A stretch of 64,000 nucleotides of DNA, taken from assembly GCF_017654505.1 (NCBI RefSeq), contig NC_054535.1:47067848-47131847 (forward strand), read 5' to 3'. Of the stretch, positions 21,433 through 33,836 are shown in pieces (the first letter of the stretch is position 1; each line of letters begins with the position of its first letter). The notes under the pieces are model-generated. The model did no database searches, was not told the origin of the DNA, and saw nothing but the letters and a program-made list of their open reading frames with translations. The translations under genes and the position numbers were made by a program. This DNA comes from Polyodon spathula. Lineage: Eukaryota; Chordata; Actinopteri; Acipenseriformes; Polyodontidae.

Positions 21433-24400
21433 TTGGTAGTACTTTCGGGTTGTGTGCATTTCCATGTAGTTTTCTTTTAGCCAGAAAAATTCTTATTCCA
21501 AATGCAAGTAACATAATTAATATATGAGAGGGCATATTTAAATATCTGTCTGAGTTCCAATTTGGCCTTATGTGACTTACTGGTATCGTACAGTTTTCTT
21601 AAACTGGGTTTCCACTGAGGTTTTTTAGGTTGTTTAAAGAATTGCAACTACTTTCCTTGTATTATTTGCTACATTTAGGAAAGATGTATATCAGACAAAA
21701 GGTTATATACAGTGCCTATAGAAAGTCTACACCACCTTGAACCTTTTTCACATTTTGTTGTGTCAGTGCCTTAGTTTTATGCATTTAAATGAGGATTTTT
21801 TTTCCACTTATCTACATACCATACTCCACACTGTTAAGGGGAAAAAAGTTTTTTATTGAGAAAAAAATAAAAACTTTATATATTAAAAATACAAAACTGA
21901 AAGATCATAATGGGATAAGTCTCCACCCACCTGAGTTAATACTTGATGGAAGCAACTTTGGCAACAATTACAGCTGTGAATCTGCTGGGATAGGTCTCTG
22001 CCAACTTTGCATGCCTAGATTTGGCAATATTTGACCATTCTTCTTTACAAAACTCTTCAAGCTCTGTCAGTTCCCTTGGGGAGCATTGATGGACAGCCAT
22101 CTTCAAGTCATGCCACAAATTTTTGATTGAATTTAGGTCAGGGCTCTGACTGGGCCACTCAAGGACATTTACCTTTTTGTTCCTTAGCCACTCCAGTGTA
22201 GCTTTGGCTGTGTGCTTTAGGTCATTGTCATGCTGAAAGGTGAACTTCCATCCCAGTTTCAGCTTTCTTGTAGAGTGCAGCAGGTTTTCCTCAAGGACTT
22301 CTCTGTACTTTGCTCCATTCATTTTCCTTCCTGACAAGCGCCCCAGTCCTTGCCGATGAGAAACATCCCCACAACATGATGCTGCCACCACCATGCTACA
22401 CAGTAGGAATGGTGTTCTTTGGGTAATGTGCTGTGTTGGGTTTGCGCCAAACATAACGCTTTGCATTTAGGCCAAAAAGTTCAATTTTAGTTTCATCAGA
22501 CGACAAAACTTTTGGCCACATGGCTACAGAATCTCCTGAGTGTTTTGCAAACTTTAAATGGGATTCAAGGTGGGCTTTCTTGAGTAATGGCTTCCTTCTT
22601 GCCATCCTACTATACACGCCAGATTTGTGGAGTTCTTGGGATATTGTTGTCACATGCACACTTTGACCAGCCTTGGCCATAAAAGCCTGTGGCTCTTGCA
22701 AAGTTGTCAGGGCAGATTTGTCTTTGTGAAGGACGCATGAATCAAGCCAAGTACAAGGTTGTCCTGGAAGAAAACTTGCTTCCTTCTGCCCTGACAATGT
22801 TCCCCAACTCTGAGGATTGGTTTTTCCAGCAGGACAATGCTCCATGCCACACAGCCAGGTCAATCAAGGTGTGGCTGGAGGACCACCAGATCAAGACCCT
22901 GTCATGGCCAGCCCAATCTCCAGACCTGAACCCCATTGAAAACCTCTAGAATGTGATCAAGAGGAAGACGGATGGTCACTAGCCATCAAACAAAGCCGAG
23001 CTGCTTGAATTTTTGCGCCAGGAGTGGCATAAAGTCACCCAACATCAATGTGAAAGACTGGTGGAGAGCATGCCAAAATGCATGAAAGCTGTGCTTGAAA
23101 ATCAGGGTTATTCCACCAAATATTGATTTCTGAACTCTTCCTAAGTTAAAACATTAGTATTGTGTTGTTTAAAAATGAATATGAACTTATTTTCTTTGCA
23201 TTATTCGAGGTCTGACAACACTGCATCTTTTTTGTTATTTTGACCAGTTGTCATTTTCTGCAAATAAATGCTCTAAATGACAATATTTTTATTTGGAATT
23301 TGGGAGAAATGTTGTCAGTAGTTTATAGAATAAAACAAAAATGTTCATTTTACCCAAACACATACCTATAAATAGTAAAACCATAGAACCCTCCCCCCTT
23401 TCTTTAAATACCCTGCACCTGGCTCTAATTTACAATGACAGCCAGGTGCAGGGGATAATGAACACTTAACCAATTACCAATTACCAAATCAACCTGAATA
23501 AAATACCTGAATCCGAAATCCACAGGGACAGTACAAGGCTCTCACCAGTAGAATGTGGTTATGTGTATGTTGTTGTTATTGGGGTTCCACCTTCAACTGC
23601 GTTATGTCTTGCAGCAAGCTACTGTTTTTTGAACAAATGTCTATAAACCCCTCCTACTGTATGCATATTTTTTCCTACTTGGTCAGAAAACATTGCCATG
23701 GCTACTTCCAGCAGCTCTCAGATAATAAAGAATTGTTTGGTGGTATGGTCTTTACATATAAAGTTGCACTAGGTTATGTCACAAACAGGATTTTTAGTGC
23801 TGTAGTCTCATAAGCATAATGTACAAGTTCTGGACATGTTTCCATGCCAAATTTTATTTATTTTTGTCAATTGTACAGCTTTTTAAGGTGAATAGTCTAT
23901 TTACCCACGCCTTGAAGTCATACAGTTTTGATCCTTGCACCCTGGCATGCATAGACATTATCCTTTGGGCACCCTCTGCTGTAGCAGACCACAACTCAAA
24001 TGCCGCTATTTTATTTAAAAAAATGTTGCACAACTATTGTTAGAAATCTCGCCAAGATGATACAAATTAGACATAAATTAGCATATTGCGGCTCTCTTCA
24101 TTAACATATTTCTTACATTGACAAAATGTGCACTTTGTGAACTATTGTAATGAAAATGCAGATTACGGAATGTTTGCCCATCTTAGTGCATCTACCTCTT
24201 AATGTTTTAACGTATGTGTCTTGCGACACTCAGCCATATGAAAATGTTGGGATGCGGCTCGTAGGGTGAGAGGAAGTTTGACCACCCCTGCTATAGAGCG
24301 GGATATGGGTGTGCTATATATATATAACTTTTTTTTTTCACTATTGGCAACTGAGTGACATTAAAGAGCAATAGCACTTTCAATATTGACACTAGGCAAT

Positions 24401-24536
24401 AAACTGCTTTAATAAACAGTTAGCACTGGCAGATTATCAACAATTATGTAATATAAATAGTTGATTCTGAATATGTTTATTCTTTTTTCACTTGGAAGTT
24501 GTGGGGTAGGATGTGTAGATAAATGAAAATAAATAA

Positions 24537-24623
<87 letters not shown>

Positions 24624-24688
24624 CCCGATTTTCGGGCTTTTACACTTTCCCACAAAAGAAAAGGTTACCCACTATTTGAAAGATATAC

Positions 24689-24782
<94 letters not shown>

Positions 24783-26261
24783 TTGGGCGAAGCGAGGCAG
24801 GAATCCTTGGGCAAAGCGAGGCAGGCATCCTTGGGTGAAGCGAGGCAGGGAGTCAGGCAAGCTGGGGTGTGGGTGTTGACCCTCTTCTCGGCCACTGCGG
24901 CTGGGCGGTTCTTCCCCGTGCTTTCCTCAGCAGCCTATGCAAGGGCTGCTGAGGACCACCAGCATCTATTCCTGGTCCTTCTGGTGCAGGGAGAGGCAGC
25001 TCCTGCTCCTCTCCCCCTGATAGTGGGGGAAGTGATACCAGCATGCATTCATCCTCTGCTAGTGGGGGAAGTGATACCAGCAGGCATTCACCCTCTGCTG
25101 GTGGACGGGGACCCAGCAGGCATTCACCCTCTGCTAGTGGAGGTGGCGGAGGCAGAGGCAGCTCCTGCTGCTCTGCTCCTGGTGGTGGAGGAGGCAGAGG
25201 CAGCTCCTGCTGCTCTGCTCCTGCCGATGGAGGTGGCGGAGGCATGTAGTCTCCTGCCAGTCAATGTGGCAGAGGCCGAGACAGCTCCTGCTGCTCTGCT
25301 CCTGCCGATGGAGGTGGTGGAGGCGTGTAGTCTCCTGGCAGCGGAGGTGGGAGTGGCATGTAGTCTCCTGGCGGCGGAGGTGGGAGCGGCATGTAGTCTC
25401 CTAGCGGCGAAGGAGTCTATCCTTATTACAGGGGACTGGTGTGGCTCTCCCACACTTGCAGGGGACTGGTGCAGCTCTCCCTCACTTGTAGGGGAAGGTG
25501 ATGGAGGCAGAGGAAGCACCTGTTCCTCTCCTCCAGGAGGTGATGGTAGGGGAAGTGATACAAGGAGGCACTCACCCTCTGCTGGTGGAAGTGGGAACAG
25601 CTTCCTCTTGGGCTTTGGATCCCCACGGTCCCCCCGTCTAGGCGCTGGACTCTCGCGGTCCCCTCAGCTGGGCGCTGGAGACCCTGCTACCTGGACTGCT
25701 GTTCTATTTATAGCTCTCTCCAGGTAACAGAGGACCAACTCCATCCCTTCCTCCAGGGAGTTTGGCATGTGATCCCTCTCATACGCATCCCATCGCTCCC
25801 TATCCATCAGCCACAGGACCCGGATGGCTATGGGCATGGACTGGGCCTCCAGCCCAGCATTGTCCTGTATCCAGTCCCTCAGCCTGATGGCGTTTTCTGC
25901 CATTGCCCTTCAATACAGATTTTTCCTCTGCAGTACTCCTCCTGGCCTGAGTTCTGGAGGCGCTGTTGTCCCGGTTCTGACACCACAAAGACGACTGTAG
26001 TGGGGACGTCAGACCAGAAGAAACACACAGTACTGCGAGAGGAAATGATAAATGGATGCGCTGCTGCACGGTATATTATTATAAAATAAAACAGGGCACG
26101 GCACTGGCAGCCAAAACAAAGAGAAAAATAAAAACAAACTACACAGACAAACACAGTGAGATGAATTTATGATTTACTTTACGTTATTATTTTATTATTA
26201 CCTCTGTCTCCAATCCCATTCTCCACTCACCGAACACACAACATACAACACAAAATACACA

Positions 26262-26324
<63 letters not shown>

Positions 26325-27222
26325 CGGGGACTTTGCCACACGGACACTGACATGGATTTGTGCCTTCAAATTGAAGTGTATCAATGGTCGCCAAATATTT
26401 AGAGTTTGTCCGCCACATTAAAAATAATAATTACTTCACACCGCTTTTTACATCGCACTGCTAAAGTCTTCTCTCGTTGATCAACTAGTGAACACTGACA
26501 CAAAGTGAAATGGGCAGAGATTTGTGATGCCATACCGAAATGAAATAGGACCAGAATGAAGCTCAGCTAATCAACATGCAGTGACTATGTTAATGCTGGC
26601 CAATAGCAGCTAAGAGAAACAGAAGCAGCATGTGGAATCAAATGCAAGCAGCATGGACTGTGCTGAATGAAAGCTGTACAGCGGTGCTGATAAAGGGTGA
26701 TAAAGAGAGGAGTTACTGGTGGCTACTGGGGGGCTGCTTTGGCCGCACAAAATCTCACTGGTGGCCGCATTTGAGAAATGTTGCGCTAATGGATTGTGAA
26801 AGAGTGAACAGAATGCATATGTGTTGGATAAAAAGCAGATAAAATAAGTTCCGGTACCCAGAATTGCCATTAAAATAAGTCCCGGTACTAAGTACCGGTC
26901 AATAACAGGGAAATTTCACACCTGTTCTGAATATTTTCCAGAGAATAATAACAATAATATAACAAATGAGACTTTGATATTGTATTCTGAATCTCATAGA
27001 CATTTTTTGAGCACCGATATCAAAAAGCCCTTTACATGATCCATTGGGTTTGAGTAGTCTGAATGAAAGGGTTTTGATGGCGATTCTACAGACAGTGATT
27101 ACTAAACTACAGGCATCCTGATCAATGCAGCTGGTATTCATCAAACTCTTCTGACTGTTGTTAGGTTATTTAACACCAATCTGAAACAGTTTAATGCATA
27201 TCAAACCTCATTTTATTTATAT

Positions 27223-27255
<33 letters not shown>

Positions 27256-30141
27256 CATTTAATTAATTCAAGGGATAAAGCTTTTAGAATCAGGCTCAAT
27301 ACAGCATTTTGGATGAAAAGTGAAATATTATGCAATTTTAAAATACCTAACAAAGCATCCCGACAAACAAGGCTAACATTTTTATATTTGATATCACTAA
27401 TTAAAGACAAAAAAGTTAAACTTGCATTCCAGAAAGTCTATAAATGTGGGAAATTACACCTATTCTTACCTACTGTTAAAGAATCCAACAACAGTAATAC
27501 ATAACACAGGTAATAGGGTTCATATATTCTAATCGATTACTTACTGTAATATCCCATAAATATCCATTCTTTGTTTTATCTCATCCTTGTGTTTGTAAAA
27601 TTTCCCCATCTTTTCTTCCTGATCAATTGACTGGAGGAGTGGTGTATCCACAAAAGCAGGACAAAGCACATTTATCCGCACCCCATAGTTTTCTATCTCG
27701 GATGCTTCCTGCAATAAATAAACACAAACAAATAAATCAAAAAGTGTACACCTGATTGGCAGATATTCTGTGTTTGGGAAATTATATTAGAGATAGCACA
27801 GGGTTAGTAAAATTAGGGAGTAGAGAGAAGATAATCTTTTCATGACATAGCTAATTGCACTGTAAAACTGTAAACTCAGATCACTGTAGCTGCCTTTGAG
27901 CTTTGATTACCCAGAAGCAATGTCACTTACGATCATTTAGTAAGAATAACACAAATGAACTGTAAAGTAATCCTACTCAATTGATTGGCTCATTCTCCAA
28001 CTTATGTTAGGTTCAGTGTTCAACTTTGAAGTGATTCTAGTTTACTTCTTTCATTAATTCTAATGCAAAATTCTGCACATCTCTTAAGTGCTGAGTATTT
28101 TATATAGGAAATTGTGGTTGTGCTGGTCAATACTAAAACAAGCTGATTCACTGACTAACATTTTGTAAGTTTTATGTGCTTAACCACCTGTCAAAAAAAG
28201 ACAGGGAGGCAGGAGGAGGAGGGGGGGGGGGTCAATCAGAAATGACACTGATGCCCTGATAAATGTATTCATTAAAGAAAGCACTAAAGTCACAGAAACA
28301 ATTCAGCAGAGTAGTGTTGTGTGTAAGTTAATGGAAATAGAATATCAATTGCAGTGTTGTAGTAACAAAAGTCTGTTGTTGCTACCGACATACTGTATAG
28401 GTTAATCAGTAACAACAGACATTGCCTTTGTTTACTATTTGATCGGCGCATATCTGAACATGAACTTTGGTATTAAATAAAATATTTACTATCAATGTAT
28501 GCATTCTTGGAGATTACCAGTAGGGCTAGTGAACCATATATATTTTTTACCCACAGTAATGAAAATGTCACTTGCTAATGTTTTATTAAAACAAGAACAC
28601 ATTGACAGTATTCAAGTCTGATCTCCAGAATGCAAAGTTAAATTACTGACAAATACAAACAGTTTTAAAAAAAAAAAATCTTCACATGCAGTAAGTTATC
28701 TATAGAACTTGGACTTTGAGTTCATGTGCAATACAGACAGGATAAGGCTATCTTGTAAAGCAAGTTTGGAATATGTACTCACAGCTATGGCTCTTGTAAA
28801 TCCAACAACACCATATTTTGTGGCTGTGTATACTGGTTGGTGTGGGGAATGCAAAAATGCTAAAATGAAAGAAAGCAAACATATATATTACCAAAACACT
28901 GAGTTTAATACAGCATGCACATTGTTAGTTACATATCAAATCACTTAAACTATATGGTTCTTAAATTACAGTGAAACAAGTAATTGTAGGTGTCGGGAGA
29001 GAAGTACTGTTTGTTTGGACAATTATGCAACACGTGGTGAAAACATTAAACATGAACTAAGTCTCAGATATCCTGAAGTCTTGTGCACAAGGAAAGCTAA
29101 TATGACTTTGATTCAAACCAAACCTACCACTCCTAACATCCTTAAGAATATTTCTATTCCATTTATTGACTGCTGTGCAGCCCCCCAACCCTCAATCTAC
29201 ATGTTTATAGCATCAGTATACTTTACCATTAGTGTTACATTCTGTACGAGAATATACAACTATAATGTACAACGTTTCGCTACATTCTCAACCTTTAACC
29301 TGTCGGGATAAGCCACAGATGGATTTTCCTTGAGCACTTTACAGGATTGGGGATCCCAGAGTTAGACCCAATAATAGGTGATTGATGAAACCCAAGTTGT
29401 TTTCACAATGCTGTAAAATTCTCCAAAAAAATATAGTTGTGAGTTATCTTGAAGGGGTACAACTTGATCAAATCGACCTCCTAGGTTGTTTGAAGTTTTA
29501 CCTCTTTGATTAAATGTTCTTGAAGTTGGGACTATAATGTACTACTTAGTAAGATGATGCCATATGAATAAGGTCCAAACATTTAATATGTAGGGAATGT
29601 TATCAGCTTGCTCACTTGACTTGATTATATCCTGAGGCATACAGTACATATGTATTCATTTCACTATCACCTTTGTATCATTAAATATACAGACCCTGAA
29701 CACCCTTAAGGTGTATTAAAGGTTTAATTGCAAGTATTGTGCTTCATAAGTCACACTTTGTATGCCGACTATATACCAACTATAAATATGCAGGGGTTTA
29801 ACATTACTATGCCTATTGTTTAAGCTACTTGCTTACAAGACTTTGTTTCTCAACATAGCATTGCACCAATGTCTTTAGTTTATTCATGCATATAAATGTA
29901 AATTAATTTGTGGTAAAAAAAAAAATAAGATAGGTAAAGCTCACTGACAGATTGGTGTAGTATTCTGTGGAAATTCAAGCGAAACTTTTCCCAGGTGAGA
30001 GGCAGTGAAAGTTGTTGTTGATGATAGACCTATCCCTGTGAATTGATTGAAAGGCTTGAAAGGGCTGAATAGAACTTGTTGATAATCAGTAAAATTAAGC
30101 TCCAGCCAGGTTACATTTAATGGAACTGATAACACCGTGTA

Positions 30142-30221
<80 letters not shown>

Positions 30222-32507
30222 CCTGGGTAGTAAGTGTTATTTCCTAATTGCTTATGCCTCAAAAGTATAGAAAATGGCTATTATTCCCCACAAACTTTGC
30301 TTTTGTGACAAGGACAGTGATATTTCAAAATATCACTATTTCCAATGGGAAAACGGGCAAATGTGTGTCTTTTCGTTCACATAAAGTCAGAAAAAAACAA
30401 CATATGAATCCAAATTAACATGTATTTATACTAAAGTAATACAAAAATGACTACAAAAGTAAATACAGTATAATCGTAAATCTCGAAAAACTACTCAATT
30501 CTAAATCTTTTGTAGTCATTTTTGTATTACTTTAGTATAAATACATGTTAATTTGGATTCATATGTTGTTTTTTTCTGACTTTATGTGAACGAAAAGACA
30601 CACATTTGTCTGTTTTCCCATTGGAAATAGTGATATTTTGAAATATCACTGTCCTTGTCACAAAAGCAAAGTTTGTGGGGAATAATAGTCATTTCTTATA
30701 CTTTTGAGGCATAAGCAATTAGAAAATAACACTTACTACACAGGAACAAAAATTGTGTTACATAGTGTAATGAGTGAATAAACTGTGTTTTGAAATGTAA
30801 TAAGTCAGACATGTTGTCATAAGCCACAACTACATTTTACTGGACAACTTAAAGCACCGGGGAATCACCCCGGATTACATCAACCACCTACCATGGTTAT
30901 TCTGGGATTACTCCTGAGCATTGCTTCTCTGGGGTGATTGGTTTTAATCTCCAGCTGTATTAATGAAGTACACTCACATTCAAATAGTGTATTCTAAGAT
31001 GCTCTATGTGTTCCATTACATGTGTTCCATTACATGTGGTGTCCAGTAGAATTGAACCATTTCACTGCCATATTGTTTTAACTCCTGGGCATTTTACTTT
31101 ATGTTTACAAACCATTCGATCTAAGATGACCATGGTCCCATGCAGGCTTTGTTTATGTTCACAAAAACTCACATTTCTATTTGAATTGTTTCAATATGCC
31201 TGCTGTTTTGACGCATTGATTCATAAGTTTTCACTCAGCTAAAATGTTCTGAAAGAACTGGCAGGGACCCCAGGACATTTTTTTGATGGATTCAAGCTGT
31301 CTCTGAAGTCAAATGGTCTAAAAGTACAGTGAAAGGCTGTGGGTGGGTGTTAGATTTCTTACAAAAGTTTAAAGCAACCACTAGCTTAAGTCTAGCTGAA
31401 GACTGATCATCTAACAAATAGTGTGTATTATCTTATCAATCACACATTATTATGTAACAGCAATTTGAATCAAAGAATACCTTCAGTGGAGCAAAACTGC
31501 TATGTCAGACAATCTTTATACAATCTGTGAAGACTAAGGACCTCATTTATGAAAGGGCAGTAAACATTATGGTGCACCATAATTGCAATTAGTGTGCACG
31601 TTCATGATTTCTGTATTTAATATTGCAATTTTATTCATTATTGCTCTAAACAGTGTCACATTATAGTGCACCCTGATTTTATTGTGCCACACTATGGTAA
31701 TTAGAATGAATATGTGATTTGTATTGTAATGTATAATAATGTACTTAAATGAGGCACGCCGCTTAATGCGATGAGCTTTATTCACACTGTATTTTCTAAA
31801 GGGTGATAATTATAGTGTGCACGATAAAGTGGGCAATAATTAGTTCATTTGGAAACCAGGCTTCAACTACTGATAGGTGCACTATTTAAATCTAATTTTC
31901 TGGGCTGAAATCTTTCTGGTATCATTGAGGCATTACTTGCATTAAAGTTTTCACATGGAGCAGTGAAAATTACCTGTAAATAAATGTTAACCTTTAGGTG
32001 TAATTCGGTGGACGTTGTAGAGGGCGCTCCCTAGTGGAGTTTCCAGGTGTTATAGCTGCATTCAGCTTCTCTAGCCTCCCTGGCAGCATTCAGCGGGGGT
32101 GGGATTAGCCACGCAAACTACTTCCAGGTGGGGTGGGGGTCAGTTTACTTGTCAATCCCTTTGTTATTTATACACTCAGCACTGCTTCAACCATCCATCT
32201 GTGTTTGTTTTTATCCTCCTCCTCCACTTCCTCTTATTTCTAATACCACTCCATCTGCACAGGGATCCCTCGGGGGGGGGGAGTTTTACTCCTCCGATTG
32301 ACTAGGTCGGCCTCCTGTCCAAGTCACTGCCGTCCCCGGTGGTTCCTCGCTAGAGGGGACTCCCGGCCACAACTATTCTGTCACAGCTCATGCGCTAGCC
32401 TCACCAAGGCCACAATCTTGCTATCCCATCTCCCTAGTTTCTTTTCAGGTCCAAGCACCTTTCTGCCCTTTCTGGCTGGTCAAGTCCCCACCTGCCAAGC
32501 CGGGCCC

Positions 32508-32548
<41 letters not shown>

Positions 32549-33763
32549 CTCCAACACAGACCGAGACATTTTATCCTAACTCCCCACGATGCCTAGCTGT
32601 CAGCCACGCTTCCTGGGGTTGCTGAACCCAGTAGTGATGAATCTATCCCTGTGTCTTTTATGTCTCTCATTGAGAGTATCTTTTATGTTTGTCTTCTCAT
32701 TCTCCTTGTTCGACCAGCAGCTAAGAGATGCCGCCATGGCTAACGACCTGGACTGAGAGCTGTCTTTATTTGTTCTGTCTCTCATTCTCTAGCCGCTCAG
32801 CGCTGCGTATGCGGCCTGACCCGGTGAGATATGAGAGTTCAGCGTGTTTTACAAATATGTCTTGTCCAGCTATTTTCTTCTCAAGCTGTCCAGTTTTATG
32901 TCTCTAATTCCTTGTTACACAAGCACCCCCGTTCCTCAAATCAAACCCCTTTTATATTACTCTACTAAAGCCCTAGTAAGCGATCAGTGAATAGGTTATA
33001 AAAAGCATGAATAAACGTGAATTAATGTTATCATTTCTTAGATTTTATTTATAGTTACAGATGTACAGTAACTATAAAACTGAGTGATCAATTACCAGCC
33101 AAAAATCCCAAAAGTAGTAAGTAGACATGCCTATTTGGATGAAGAACAATTAAATGAACTGGAAGATAGCAAAACGGAAAGAAAATACCATAAAAACAAC
33201 TGATATCTTTACACTCACTCACCCTGTCCCTTCAAATAATGTCTTTTTAGCAGATTGTAAATGCTACAGAAAAACACAAAACGATCCTTCTGCACATTAT
33301 CCACCCTCTCTGACACAGACCTTGAAAAATAACTGTAATCCGAAACTTCATTATTTATTTATTTTTTACTCCCGCTCTGCTGATACAACAGCGTCTTGCA
33401 TTCACAGCACCTCAACATTGTTAAACAAAATGGTTGATGGAAAACAGATAGTGTAGTGCCTCTAATCGATCAGTTAGACAGCATCTACTTAGTAAAAGAG
33501 TCTACAGGGGCTGTGCAAAAAATGTAGGCAGACTTTTGTGTAGACTTACGCAATCCGTAACTCTGTAATATAATATAATCAGTAAAAACAGCATGTTCCT
33601 GCTTTAACTCAATTTTAGTCACATAGGACATAGGTGGCTTCAGGGCAGCCTTTTCTCATATATGAATGCTCCAAAAAAGAAAAGGCAGCCCAGGGCCGGC
33701 CTACATTTAGGCCACCTTTTCGATGTAGCCCAGGGCCTACAATCCGGGACCAAGGCCGGCCTT

Positions 33764-33836
<73 letters not shown>

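Larger units (their letters stand above)
24779..26340 (-). mobile_element. Related LTR/Gag-like element, truncated, in hpgd intron 6
   Basis: On the minus strand an LTR-like end (about 26340 to 25978, terminus TGTGGCAAAG) is followed by TGGTGTCAGAACCGGGAC, a good tRNA-Leu-type primer site, and then AACAGCGCCTCCA, also found after the primer site of the 4-6 kb element. The body shares its proline repeats and the tail [18 protein letters not shown] (Leu for Ile at one position there). It is cut off at a (TA)n array at 24778, so there is no second LTR. It lies in the same orientation as hpgd. The C-rich LTR start (minus strand) has expanded into 62 consecutive G on the plus strand. Confidence 0.6.

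Noticed and set aside
22689..22949. A complete small transposase gene
   Set aside because: It is a 5'-truncated fragment; the first Met is fortuitous and stops follow.
24783..25727. 314-codon plus-strand frame
   Set aside because: Same reason: antisense of the second Gag-like element, Ala/Leu/Glu repeats without domain features.
26187..26418. Poly-Pro / poly-Gly frames
   Set aside because: Products of the 62-G run.
29941..30135. 64-aa minus-strand frame resembling a plausible protein
   Set aside because: Natural-looking composition but no domain, no splice context and no repeat match that I recognise.
32020..32580. GC-rich tract as a CpG-island promoter or gene
   Set aside because: No sustained CpG density, no open frame with features, interrupted by G runs.
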